Positions 41,288 to 52,670 of a stretch of DNA of 64,000 nucleotides are shown one piece after another. A program made the translations under genes and the position numbers. Position 1 is the first letter of the stretch. Every line of letters starts with the position of its first letter. Origin of the DNA: Zygaena filipendulae (lineage: Eukaryota > Arthropoda > Insecta > Lepidoptera > Zygaenidae); assembly GCA_907165275.2 (NCBI GenBank), contig OU015670.1:5173501-5237500 (forward strand), written 5' to 3'. The notes beneath the pieces were generated by a model. It ran no database searches. It was not told the origin of the DNA and worked only from the letters and a program-made list of their open reading frames with translations.

Positions 41288-44200
41288 TTATAGAGCGCGT
41301 GCGTTGGGGTTGTACAGGCGGCGCGTCTTGCGCGCGGGCGCGGCGGGGGCGGGCGCAGCGTGCGGCGCGGGGACGGGCGAGCTGCCGTGCCGCGCGGCGA
41401 ACGCGCGCGTCACCTGCGCGTACGTAGGCGAGGGGGGCGCGCGCTGCGTGCTCGCTGCGTGCGCGCTGCGCGCCGTCGCCTCTTGTAGGCGCGTCACGCG
41501 CGAGGGCGACACCACCACTGCAAGAAGATCATGCACACAAACGTGAGGCGCAACCTTCTGTCAGTACACTGACCCCAGTTCCAGTGGCTCGAGCCCCCCA
41601 GTCGGCACACTGAATCCCGCTCTAGTCAGTGGCCATACGAACTACGGAGTACATAATATCCTCTTCTGAAAGCACAGAAGAGGGTTATTTTTTATATGAA
41701 ACACCTAATGCTCAGGGCCCTTATTCACTACTAGCTGTGCCCCGCGGTTTCACCCGCGGTAATTTCGGAGTTCCCGCGGGAATTCCGAGATAAAAAGTAC
41801 CCTATGTCCTTCTCTGTACCCCTGACAACGTGCATGCCAAATTTCATCCAAATCCGTTCCGCCGTTTTTCCGTGATCGAATAAACGTATGCGAGGATAAG
41901 AGCTCGAAAGCGCATTTTCATCCGACTTGCTTCAAATTTATCGTGACTGCTCAGCTCCTATGTGTCTTGGCGTAACGATATATAGCCTATAACCTTCCCA
42001 GGAGTATGGACTACAATCGTACCAAGTTTGGTTAAAATCCCTTTAGTAGTTTTTGAAAGAAAATGAGTCATAAAGACAAACACAGTAAGAAGTTCATAGA
42101 TAGAATTTGTTATTTTATAATAGTTACTTTAATTTATTTGCCTTATGTGGTTTTTAAGACATAAATACTGTTAATATGCCGGAAAAAACAATTTCCTTCA
42201 GTATTCAAAACTGTACTAATTTTACTTTGAAATTCAATTAAAGAAATGTTATGTTATCTACTGTTTTATTTCCTCACAATCGAAGTGAAAAGCAGAGTTT
42301 ATAACTCGTCCACAAAACCGTTCGTTTTGTGCACCTGTTGTAAAATCTTCTATTAGTTATGCTAAATTAATTTCCTTACATAAGCTATCCTTATAAGCGC
42401 ATTATTTCTACAAAATAATTTAGATGTTTTCATCGCAAGAAGAAGAATCCGCATGCTGTCCCCAGTTTCCATAGTGCAACTGCAGATCATTTCGTTAGTT
42501 CTATATTTTTAATTCAATCTAAAACAACAACTACACAAGTCGACCAACCTTTAATAAAACAAAAAAAGCGGCCAAGTGCGAGTCGGACTCGCCCGTGAAG
42601 GGTTCCGTAGCAGCAAATAACATAATAATATAAAAGTTCTTGTAGTTCGTTGTAACTTTGATCGATGTTTTAATAATAATGTTTTTTGCGGTTTACGATT
42701 TCTGACGTATTAAAAAAAAACTACTTACTAGATCTCGTTCAAAAGTTTGCATTCAGTTTAGAAAAAGTTATATTAGAAACCTCAATATCATTTTTGAAGA
42801 CCTATCCATAGATACCCGACACGTATGGGTTTTTTTGAGTTCTAAGTATGGGGACCCCCAAGATTTATTGTTATTTTTTTTTATTTTTGTGTGAAAATCT
42901 TAATTCGGTTCACAGAATACATCTACGTACCAAATTTCAACAGTATAGATCTTATAGTTTCAGAAAAAAGTGGCTGTGAGATACAGACGGACAGACAGAC
43001 AGACAGACATATCCATAAGGGTTCCGTTTTTGCCCTCTGGCTACGAAACCCTAAAAACCACCTGAATAAATACCCTTTGTGTGTAACGACAAAATGAAGA
43101 ACGGACTCACTGTTGCCGAGGTCACCGCCCTCAGTCACCTCGACCCGCCCGTCGGGCGAGGCGGGGGCGGCGGGGCGCGGGCGGCGCGACCAGGCGCCGA
43201 CGGGGGCCGCGGGGAGGCGCGGCGGCGACGAGTTCGCTGACTTCTTACGGGATTTGAGCTCGCCTGCGGGACATTTAACAATAAACTTATCTATACTAAT
43301 TTATAAAAAGGTAAAGTTTGTGACGTTGTAGAATGTAGTGTAATCCCTGGATCTACTGAACAGATTTTGAAAATTCTCTTACTTATAGAAAGCTACGGTA
43401 GTCCTGAGTGAGATAGGGTACTTTTTATCCCGAAATTCTCGCAGGAAATTCGAAATCACCGCGGGTGAATCCGCGGGGGACGGCTAGTTTGATTAATAAA
43501 GAGAGTTTTTCTATGTTTTGGGGCAATAAAATATATTTGAATTTGAAGGACGCAACTCTAACGCTAACTCTGACGCACCTGCGAAACGAAACTCCATACA
43601 AGCAAACCGTTTTAACTTTCTACAACTAGGTAAGTAGGTACATAAAAAAAAACTAGCGGCAGCTGGCTTGTCCGCACACGTTTTGTGGGTCGCGGCGAGC
43701 GATGAAGTTTGGGTTCAGCAATAACAGCGCCATCACCTCTAAGGCTTAGGTCCCGCTAAGTTAGGGCGGGGCGTGACGAGGCACGAGGTTCGCGAGGGCG
43801 GAGAGTGTCGTTTCTTTACGTAATAATCACCTTAATCATAAATGGGAAAGCGACTTTGTATGTTTGTTTGTTATGCATTAACTATCCGTAACCTGACCGG
43901 TCATCATGGAATTTTTCACATACATTGTCAAGGGAACAGAGAAGGACATAGGGTACTTTTTATTCTTTAACTAATCCCCGCGGTTTACCCGCGGTAACGT
44001 CGGAGTTCCCGCGGGAATTCCGGGACAAAAAGTACCTTATGTCCTTCTCTGTATCTTTGAAAACGTATATGCAAAATTTTATGATGAGTCGTTGAGCCAT
44101 TGAGGCGTGAAAGCGTAAACAAACAAACAAACAAACTCGTGTGTCGTCGCGGTGCGCAGCAAGTGGTTAGTCTATACATATAAAATGCTTTGTCCTGAAT

Positions 44201-47200
44201 GACTGATGGATCAACGCACAGCCTAAACCGCTGATCGTAGAGTCCCGAAACTTGGAGGGTGTGTACTTTGTATGACGTAGGCATCCGATAAGAAAGGATT
44301 TTCGAAAATTCAACCCCTAAGGGGATGAAAAAGGGTTGCAAAGTTTGTATGGAACAATTCCGCGGGAACTTCGAAATTATCGCGGGTGAAACCGCGCGGG
44401 ACAGCTAGTGTGATTTAATATTTTTGGGTGTTAGTGTGAGCGTGCCTCACCGACGGCGGCGGCGGCCCGCAGGCGCGCCACGTGACTGGGCGGCAGCGCC
44501 AGCGACGACAGCGCGGGCAGAATGTAGCGCAGGTAGCGGTTGCGCAGCGAGTGCCACGAGCGGCCTGCGGACGGGACGGGACGAGAGGTGAGACGCACGG
44601 ACATTGTTAACATACGTAAGTAACACAAAACCAAGAAACAACTGTCTATTCTAAGCCCATATTCATCTCTTGCGTGCTCTACCGAAAAGGTCACCAACTC
44701 AGCATTAGTTAAGTACGAGTGCACCTAGCGCTGGTTTCCGGTTGGCTCGTAGGTGATTATGACGTTTGTTTACAATACGTAGTAATATTCCTCGCTGCTA
44801 TCCAGCTCCACATTTTCTGCAAACTTGAACGAGTACATAGTACGTAAAAGTGTTAATTCAAGTGTATTTGTGAGTGTTTAATACTTACTCTGTCCAGTGA
44901 GCCGGTAGTATTCGGGCTGCAACTCGCGCCAGAGCCGGTTGCCCTTGACGAGTCGAGACCGGGCTCCCAAGCTCACCCACGCCACGATGGCGTGGTCTTC
45001 CAAGTCAGAATACTCCCGCCCGCCCGCCACCGACGACCTGCGGACACCACACACCAGGAGCTGGGGTCAGTGTGACTACCGGGGGGAGGCGTCGCATCGA
45101 GTGCTGGGGTCAGTGTGCCTACGAGCGGGACGCGTCGCATCGGGAGCTGGGGTCAGTGCGACTACCGGGGGAAGGCGTCGCACCGAGTACTGGGATCAGT
45201 GTGACTACCGGGGGGATGCGTTGCACCGGGAGCTGGGGTCAGTGCGACTACCGGGGGAAGGCGTCGCACCGAGTGCTGGGATCAGTGTGACTACCGGGGG
45301 GATGCGTCGCACCGGGAGCTAGGGTCAGTGCGACTACCGGGGGAAGGTGTCGCACCGAGTGCTGGGGTCAGTGTGACTACCGGGGGGATGCGTTGCAACG
45401 GGAGCTAGGGTCAGTGCGACTACCGGGGGAAGGCGTCGAACCGAGTGCTGGGATCAGTGTGACTACCAGGGGAATGCGTCACACCGGGAGCTGGGGTCAG
45501 TGCGACTACAGGGGGAAGGCGTCGCACCGAGTGCTGGGGTCAGTATGACTGCTGGGGGGACGCGTCCCGTCGGGTGCTAGGATCAGTGTGATAACTGAGG
45601 CTAGGGGAGACTAGTGAAAACCAACTCCCAATAATTGTTAAGTTAAACAAGAAAACTTTATGGTTTTAAATGAAATAAAAAAATTCTAGTTAGCCCACGA
45701 AAATATTAGACAGATTCTGTCCTCTCCATGAATGTAACGTGGTACAATTTACAGCACATAATTTACAACCTAATCCCCGCAACGCAACAAGTAGTTCGAC
45801 TTACCGTTTTGGAACTTTGAACCGAGGCCGCGCACTCTTCTTGTCCGCACTCTTGTCTTGTCTTGCACTGTCCGCGGACTTGTCCGAAGGGAGACTCGCC
45901 TTGCCGCTGTCACTGCTACTCTTGTCTGCTGCTGAAGCCGTCTCTTTTGCTCTCACTCTCTTCGGCTTCTCCGGTTTGTCCGTCGAGTTCTCCTTATCTT
46001 TCCCGCTTGCGTCTTTGGTATTACTTATCTTTTTGGAAGTATTTTTGAACACATCTTCGATATTATTGAGTATCTTCTCTCTGATGTTTTTATTCGCTGA
46101 CCTCAGAGACACTCTACTATTCTCTTTGTCTGCCTCGTCGCTTTGCAGATCTACAGTGGAATTGTCGCTTTTGTCGTTGGTTTCTACCTTTTGCTGATTA
46201 CCGGCAACGCTGTTGCGGGTTTTATATCGTTTCTTCTCTGTCACATCGTTCACGGACTTCAGGCCGAGTTTGACTGCGAAGTCTTTTAGGGTCAGCTCCT
46301 CGTCCTGCACGCTCGCGTTGTCGTCGAGCATTTGTTTGATTCGGGGGCACCTCTCCACATTGACCAAGGGGTTGATAGTGTAGAAGATCTTGGCTTTATA
46401 TTCCTCGTCGTTGTCAAACCTGTACAAGTCGACGTCGGTATTGTTTCTGGCAAGGAACTCCCTAAACAGTAGGACGTCATCCTCGTATATTACTAATTCA
46501 CGGAAAACTTTATCTCTCTGCTTCTTTTTATCTCTATTCAACCTATTTTTCAGGCAACTCCTCGTTAAGGGTATGATTTTGTCGGATTCTTCTGAGAGAT
46601 CACTTTCTTTTCTAAATATCTTCGTTTTTGATGTTTTCTTCTCTTTAATATTTTTCTGTTGGTTGTTTAAACCATTTTTGCAGACATTTTCGTCATAAAT
46701 TTTCGCTCTCTTCAAACCTATGGGTCTTTCATCATTTTCAGTCTCCAGTTTTCTATTCCTCGTACCGATTTTTGCTGTCACAGCTATAGTATCCACACTC
46801 TCTGGTTTATTTGCATCACTGACCTGAATGCAAGCGTCTTCTTTGCTGAGTGTATTTGTGGACACCGTTTTAACGTCAGTCAGTTCCAGTGGAATAATTT
46901 TGACACTGGGCACCTTGTTAAAACTTAAGCTTGATTCGCATCTAAAATAGAAATGATTGAATGAATAGTTTTTTTTTTTTTCAATTCATATGAGAATGGG
47001 TTACTCTGCATATAGGTATAGACATTATACAACCTTAACCTCAAAAATCCCTCTGAATCTCTTTATATCACGATGAAAGACGAAAGTACCCATCTCCTGT
47101 TAAAAAACCTAATTACTATGTATTACTATGTAGTACAAAATAGTAAATAGCTGTTCCCCCTGCGGTTTTAATCACGTCAATTTCGGAAATCCTGCAAGTA

Positions 47201-50166
47201 CTCTTTAAGACTTTATATAAAGATGAAAGTTGGTTAGTATCCCGCACCACCTATATGAATTTTGTACCTCCCTCGGGAAATCGCCGCTCCAGGATAAAAC
47301 TTTCTTATGTTACTCAGGGATACTGTAGCTTACTAACAGTGAAAGAATTTAATTGGTACAAATAATTTCAGAAATACCTTTTACTAACAAACGAACTACC
47401 TTTACCTGTATAATAATAATTTATCAACTTACATATTATGAGCATGATGATTGGGGCAGCAGCAGTGGCTGTGTTGGCATGGAGACTTTAAATCCTTTTT
47501 TTTCTTCTTCACCTTTACTCGGTCATGTCTACATAGAGACATAAATAAAAGGAATATTATTACCTGATCTACCACATAGGTAATGTAGGTCAACATATTG
47601 ATGGGTGAAAGGTTATTTTTGTGCGACATTTTTTGCGATATTGAGTTATAAAATATAATAATAATATTAATGTTGGTTAACTTTTTTACTACCTATTAGT
47701 TTTTTCGACATTATATTTTAATCATATTTATTGTTTATATTCCATTGAAATGTTACAATTTAAGGACCAAATATTGCATTTGTAAATATATTTTTGTGTA
47801 TTTTTGTAAATATATTTTTACACAATTTTTGTTAAATTCGTAAACTTTACTTATTCATTCCTAACTCTTTCCTCCAAAGATCATCTACAAGATTAGTCAA
47901 AGGTAATTTTTTTTGTAAAAATGTATAAAAAACAGTTATAGAGCGAAAAAGAAAATTTTCATAAAAAAATCCTCACTTTGCTTATAACTTCTTTAATTTT
48001 TAATTTAGGGCAAAAAGTTATACAAACATATTTTTGTAGGCAAAACAATTTGCTACAAATTACCACTTAACAAATTTTTTGTAAGACACATAGTTTCTGA
48101 GATATCGCGAAAAAATGTTTTGGTGGCAACCCCACAAACTTGAGGTTAAGCTTCTATTGACCCCCCACACATGTCCCTAAAATAAAATTGCGTCCTTTAA
48201 CTAATGCAAAGCTCATGTAACATTTCAATGGACTAATTTTAAATGGGGTGTATCAGGTTTTTGGTTAATGCATTAACACGTTGTATACCTAATATATATT
48301 TTGAATTATAATTATATAATAATATATAATATATAATTTGAATATATAATATATAATTTGAAAAACTTTATATTATAATTTTAGTCAATATTTCGATTGT
48401 TACCTGTTTTGTGAGCCCAATAAATAAATAAATAAATAAATAAATCAGCTTGGGAATCAGCTATTAGCTATTTTCCTCCATCGTTGAAGTTTAAGTTTGG
48501 TTTCTACGACCATTTAGTTGGTCCTTACCGTAGTCCAGATTGGAGGAATTTTGAGCTAAATAACATAAATTTCAGAAAATTTAGCTATAAAAATAACTCA
48601 GAAATGAGTATTTTTTCAATCCTTACTATCAGTTAACTATTGTAGATACTGAATCTAGTATTAACTTAATACCCCACGAAGTGAAAAAGTTGCTTGGACA
48701 CAAATAGCTTTTCAACCTTCAATATGATCATTCACATAGATAATATGTCAACATTATACACATTGGTGATGTAGATCAACATGTTACATCTAACCATTCA
48801 CATAGGTGATGTAGGTCACCATGTTACACTTAACCCTTCACAAAGGTAATATAGGACAAGATGCCTGTCTATTCACATATTGTCTTCACTGGAGAACAGG
48901 TGGACTTTGGCAAATATGAAATTGCTGTATGACATCGCAACTTATACTGCCCGCAACTGTTGGCTAGAGTAGGACTCAGCACCCGCCCTAGGCGCACCCG
49001 CCACTCATACGTTCCATGTTGACAGAGTGCAAATAAACTAAACAGTGCATTCTGTCATTATGTGGGTTATTCTTAGAGAGGCAGGGCTTAAGGTAATTTA
49101 ACTAACTTACTGGCCAAAGGCAAATCCTTCCTGGCAAATCCTTAAGGAGGAATGGAAAGAAGCATCTTAAAAATAAAGAAAGTACATAAGGTGAGAAGCG
49201 AAATAATTAGAAGTAGAACAAAGGTAACCGATGCACTGCAACACACCTTAAAAATGAAATGGCAATGAGCAGGACATGTCGCGCGACTGACTTACGGAAG
49301 ATGGACTGCGAAAACAACAAAATGGAAAGGGCCAGATGGAAAAAGGAATGTTGGTCGGCCTATCCAACGATGGACTGACAATATCATCCAGGTGGCAGGA
49401 CTTGAGTGGATACAGAAGGGAAGAGACCGCGAAGCTTGGAGGGGATTGGAGGAGGCCTTCACCTGAGATTCCCAGTAATAAAAAACACACGTAAAAAAAA
49501 AATGTAACTATATTGCTGAAAAATGAATAAAGGCTTATTATTATTATTACTGACTAAAGGCTAACAGTTCATACGATGATTCTACATTGACGGTTGAATT
49601 GTATTTAATGTCCATCTTTAATAATAACAAAACAAAAAGGAAAAGCATTGTTTCTGAATACAGCTGCAAGTCTTCTATTTATTTATTTCTATTAGATAAC
49701 ATGACACAAAAGACATGATTTATTTATTCTTCATAACTATAATGGAGACAGTGATGGTGGGCTCCTGAGTTATGTTTAATAATACTAATTTACATGTGAA
49801 TATGTATAAACAAAAATACCTTTTAACACTCAAATCCCCACAAATTAATGGAGAAAAAGATCACAGAACTAGCCTATCTATTGGGCCAGCGTGACTTCTG
49901 TCACCAACCGATCAGCACTCAATAAGCTAATTGCGGCACGTCACTAACCTTTTTATTGAGAGCGACAGGCTCTCGCGCACCGAAGAGTGCTGGCCGGCGG
50001 CGAGGGTCCGCAACCCACGCAGCACGGCGGAGCTCTTGGCTACGTGCAGCTTCCCGCGGCGTACGTAAACGAATCGCGCCGTTTCCCGCCATCCCATCAC
50101 TCTGCCACTTGCCGCGTCTACTTCGCACCATCTTCGGTTCGCGTACACGAAGAATTTCGTTGACAT
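41288..50166 (-). CDS. Rap1-type Myb-domain protein, candidate insect Rap1/TERF2IP-like (7 exons, 698 aa)
   Basis: Exons: 50166-49949, 47528-47433, 46941-45805, 45037-44889, 44564-44451, 43263-43111, 41517-41288; the total is 2,097 nt with consistent phase and clean GT-AG sites. Exons 4 and 5 (residues ~485-555) encode a single Myb domain whose pattern follows the vertebrate Rap1 Myb: REYSDLEDHAIVAWV, GNRLWREL, then SWHSLRNRYLRYIL, against the human RIAFTDADDVAILTYV, GNALWKAM, SWQSLKDRYLKHL. Exon 3 (residues ~105-483) is charged Lys/Glu/Ser-rich and predicted disordered, except for an ordered-looking part around VIYEDDVLLFREFLARNN. Residues 90-106 form a Cys/His cluster. The C-terminus is Pro/Ala-rich and ends RRLYNPNARAL. 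I do not see an N-terminal BRCT or the C-terminal Rap1 domain, so naming it Rap1 rests on the Myb domain. Alternatives are another nuclear Myb/SANT protein. Confidence 0.75.
41733..41890 (+). repeat. CCGCGG-type repeat, well-preserved head
   Basis: AGCTGTGCCCCGCGGTTTCA, GAGTTCCCGCGGGAATTCCG, then AAAAAGTACCCTATGTCCTT. In the last intron of the Rap1-like gene. Confidence 0.7.
42566..43062. mobile_element. 'AAGCGGCCAAGTGCGAGTCGG' repeat, near complete
   Basis: Starts AAGCGGCCAAGTGCGAGTCG and has GAAGGGTTCCGTA near one end and AAGGGTTCCG...CTACGAAACCCTAAAAA near the other. It includes the usual GACGGACAGACAGACAGACA tract. This family is very common in lepidopteran genomes. Lies in the last intron of the Rap1-like gene. 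Confidence 0.7.
43270..44410. repeat. CCGCGG-type repeat copies around exons 5 and 6 of the Rap1-like gene
   Basis: Minus copies at ~43270-43490, 43850-43975 and 44165-44410, and a plus copy at ~43975-44135. The 43850-44135 pair forms a fold-back. They fill the intron between exons 5 and 6. Confidence 0.6.
44451..45037 (-). other. Rap1-type Myb domain exons (domain split by one intron)
   Basis: Exon 4 (45037-44889) gives helix 1 and most of helix 2. Exon 5 (44564-44451) gives the recognition helix SWHSLRNRYLRYIL. The three expected tryptophans (AWV, LWRE, SWHS) are present. The phase-1 junction A|GC adds Ser between the halves. The insert between LW and SW (QPEYYRLTGQSR) is a few residues longer than in human. 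Confidence 0.8.
45058..45600. repeat. 86-bp higher-order tandem array in the Rap1-like gene
   Basis: The landmark AGCTGGGGTCAGTGCGACTA (AGCTAGGG in two copies) recurs at 45145, 45231, 45317, 45403 and 45489, exactly 86 bp apart. Each 86-bp unit is made of two alternating ~43-bp subunits. It fills the intron between exons 3 and 4. Confidence 0.93.
47640..49090. other. Intron 1 of the Rap1-like gene: no internal gene seen
   Basis: Very AT-rich, with an (AATA)n-type microsatellite near 48416-48446 and a repeated phrase CATAGGTGATGTAGGTCAAC near 48760-48850. Nothing coding. Confidence 0.55.
49095..49545 (+). pseudogene. RTE-clade LINE 3' end, 5'-truncated and broken
   Basis: Plus-strand translation around 49195-49465 gives TKVTDALQHTLKMKWQ, a stop, AGHVARLTYGRW, NVGRPIQRWTDNI, AGLEWIQKGRDREAWRGLEE, the conserved C-terminal block of RTE/CR1-like reverse transcriptases. 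It ends in a TTATTATTATTATTA simple tail. Lies in intron 1 of the Rap1-like gene. Confidence 0.75.
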
Positions 50167-51488
50167 TTTCGCTAATCACACTTCATAATAATATACTGAT
50201 TGATTCTACCTACGCAAACAAATAACAAAACAAAATGTTTCGAGCGCGACGCACACAAAAAGATGTAGGTAGGTAGGTATTTCGAGGTTCGACGTTTTGA
50301 CAGTTGATGTCGTTGTCAATTTTATTTTTTTGAAGTTTACCCTCAGAGTTTACCCCTTTCGGGGAGGGCAGAAGGAAACTTAGTCCATATAGCCAAGTAT
50401 ATATTCGAAGTAGACTCGAACTCGAGATAAAGTTCGAATTCGAACATTAAATCGAGATGAAGCCAAGTTGAGCAATTCTCGACATGTCGAAGTCGACATT
50501 TCTCGAATGAAAGCCGTTCGAACTGCTTCGACTGGTCGGAAGCGGTCGAAACGTAAATTTTGAATTCGAATCTTCATAAATGTCCAATAGCGGTGTCGTG
50601 CGTGACAGTTTCAGAAGTTGTTGTTGTTTTTTATCTTCGTCCCTTCTGGGACAAGCAAGGGATGTTGAGCCATACAGCCAAGTCATATGTTACAGTTTTA
50701 GAAGTTTATTATGTACCTATTAGTAAATATACTCTGTATTAAGTGTAGTAACTGGAACTTCATTACTTAAAGTTCCGATTAAGCATCGAAATGCATCTCA
50801 GCAACGCAATTAGATGTAAATATAACTTAAGAAAAAAAAGAACAAAAGAATCGTAATCTACACAGCCAATTCAGGCTGTATAGACTACGATTCCTTTGCC
50901 TCCCCCAAAAAGGGTAAAAACAAAAACAAAGATTCACGACCCATACTACGCACACTAATTTAAACAAAATTAAAGTGATGATGTAAAAGTGATAAAAGTA
51001 AAAACTTTTCTTTTTTTTTGGTACAAATATAATTTAAAATATGTTAGTTCTTGATATAAAATGATGCACACTATTAATTAAAAACTACAAAAAGCTGCTG
51101 CCGTTTTAGCTCCGGATGAATAGTGAAGAATGGAATGGATACGGCTATAGTTCTAAGGTCGGTTTAAAACGAATCAAACCATGCCGTTTCATACCAAAAT
51201 TTTGGTTTAAAACCGTTTAAAACGGTGTTTTACGGTTTTTATGGTTAGAAACAGTGTTTTTTTAATATGAACTCAGAATGCATTAGATTATCGAATTCGC
51301 CCTGCAACGGAGTACCAAACTGTGTATTTTCATGTTTGTTAGATTTTTTTTCGTATGAAGTGCTAAGAGAACAATTATCATATAAAAAGTAGTAATATTC
51401 TTTTTTACTTGTAAATATTTTATTTCAACAAATAAAACCATTAAAGTAACTAGCTTGTAAAATATTGCACGTTATTTAATGCCTTTAC
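50167..51488. other. Upstream region of the Rap1-like gene; possible inverted-repeat element
   Basis: No gene. The sequence around 50340-50395 (TTTACCCCTTTCGGGGAGGG ... CCATATAGCCAAG) reappears, diverged and inverted, around 50868-50920 (GGCTGTATAGACTACGATTC ... CCTCCCCCAAAAAGGG). This suggests a decayed MITE between them. Confidence 0.4.
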
Positions 51489-52024
51489 AATAGGGTACTT
51501 GCATGAATTTTTTTTTTAGTCTATTTTAAAGATATATGGTCTACTTAAACAAAGCAAGAAAAAGAAAAAAAATAAATGCATAAATTAATGAAATAGAGCG
51601 TTTCAAAGTTCCTACTTTAGACCTTACCGCCGAAACGCGGAATGACGTCACTTGTTCAAAATTACGCCTTATTAATCTGTGATAGAAATGTCAATGTCGT
51701 ATTGACAGGGTCATGTGACACTGACAGACAGATAACTTCAATAATATCCAAAAGCGAAATTAAGGTTGAACTGTGTCGATTTACTTCCAAAAGTTCCAGT
51801 AAAGAATCGAAATGCATGTTACCGATGCATTTTAAAGTAAAAAACTTCAGAAAATGAAAAATATGCGTTGACTGTATGCACAAAATTCACAAAATTAAAA
51901 GTTGAATATTTTGGAAACTATTGAAAATTTTTCAGTAAATCTTTCACGATAACGCTTTTTTAAGGCTCTATTTTTGAAATATTGACACAATTTCTTATTA
52001 TAAATTTCATGCAAGTACCCTATT
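51489..52024. mobile_element. 536-bp MITE with 19-bp inverted repeats
   Basis: Both ends read AATAGGGTACTTGCATGAA (right end in reverse complement). The inside is AT-rich with one GC-richer patch (51620-51650, GCCGAAACGCGGAATGACG). Flanking DNA on both sides carries GTTTTAAAACGG-like repeats, so it may sit inside an older element. Confidence 0.65.
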
Positions 52025-52141
52025 CTAACGCAGTCGGGTATTACACCGTTTAAAACGGTGGCTTTCGGGTTTTAAATGGTGCGTTTCAGTTTTAAACGTT
52101 TTAAACTGGTTTTTTTACAACTATACTTTAGATATAATAAG

Positions 52142-52458
52142 GCCAGTAAAAGCTTATTCGAATACGGCTTTCGAATAAGCTTTTATTGGCAACATTTTAC
52201 ACTATGAACTCGAAGTTTAGTTTGATTTGTGTTGATAATAGGAGATACGAAGGAACCAGGTTCGAGTATCGAGATTTTGTGGTCGACATAGGGATCGAAC
52301 AGCAAACTCGAGTTCGAGATTTTTTCGAAGGAGGCGAGAATTGGGTCCCTGCTCAGACGAAATAAAAACTTTCTATTTCGATAATAAAAGTTTTTATTTC
52401 GTCTGAGGGTCCCTGTAGTTCTTTACATCGAAATGCATTGGTGAGATGCATTTCGATG
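52142..52458. repeat. Cluster of three near-perfect hairpins
   Basis: Hairpin 1: 52142-52162 with 52170-52190 (21 bp, one mismatch, 7-nt loop). Hairpin 2: the family C element at 52352-52407. Hairpin 3: 52426-52438 with 52446-52458 (13 bp perfect, 7-nt loop, CATCGAAATGCAT). Confidence 0.75.
52352..52407. mobile_element. 56-bp inverted-repeat element of family C with perfect 8-bp target duplication
   Basis: Two 21-bp perfect inverted repeats beginning CTCAGACGAAATAAAAAC separated by 14 bp. It is flanked on both sides by GGTCCCTG (52344-52351 and 52408-52415). The ends match the 344-bp element at 31196. Confidence 0.8.
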
Positions 52459-52554
52459 CTTTTGTCGCCAAGAGCGATTCTATAGGTACCTCATTGTGGG
52501 TTAGCCTGAGTTCACTGCTGAACTATTAAACTATAAGGCATGAGGAAAGTCTGA

Positions 52555-52670
52555 CTACGAGCACCCCTCAGGTGCTCGGGCGAACATGGCTAAAGTCTAA
52601 AGACGAACACCCCTCAGGTGCTCGGGCGAGTCTAAATACGAGCACCTCTCAGGTGCTCGGGCGGCTGAGT
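52555..52670. repeat. Three tandem self-complementary units
   Basis: Three copies of GAGCACCCCTCAGGTGCTC (second and third each with one change) followed by GGGCG. Each can fold as a 7-bp stem with a 5-nt loop. Confidence 0.8.

Noticed and set aside
45739..46197. Plus-strand Leu/Ser-rich frame of 152 codons
   Set aside because: It is the antisense shadow of the Lys/Ser/Asp-rich exon 3 of the Rap1-like gene, which has phase-matched neighbours on the minus strand.
52555..52670. CRISPR-like array of three repeats
   Set aside because: Eukaryotic context, only three units, irregular spacers and no cas genes.
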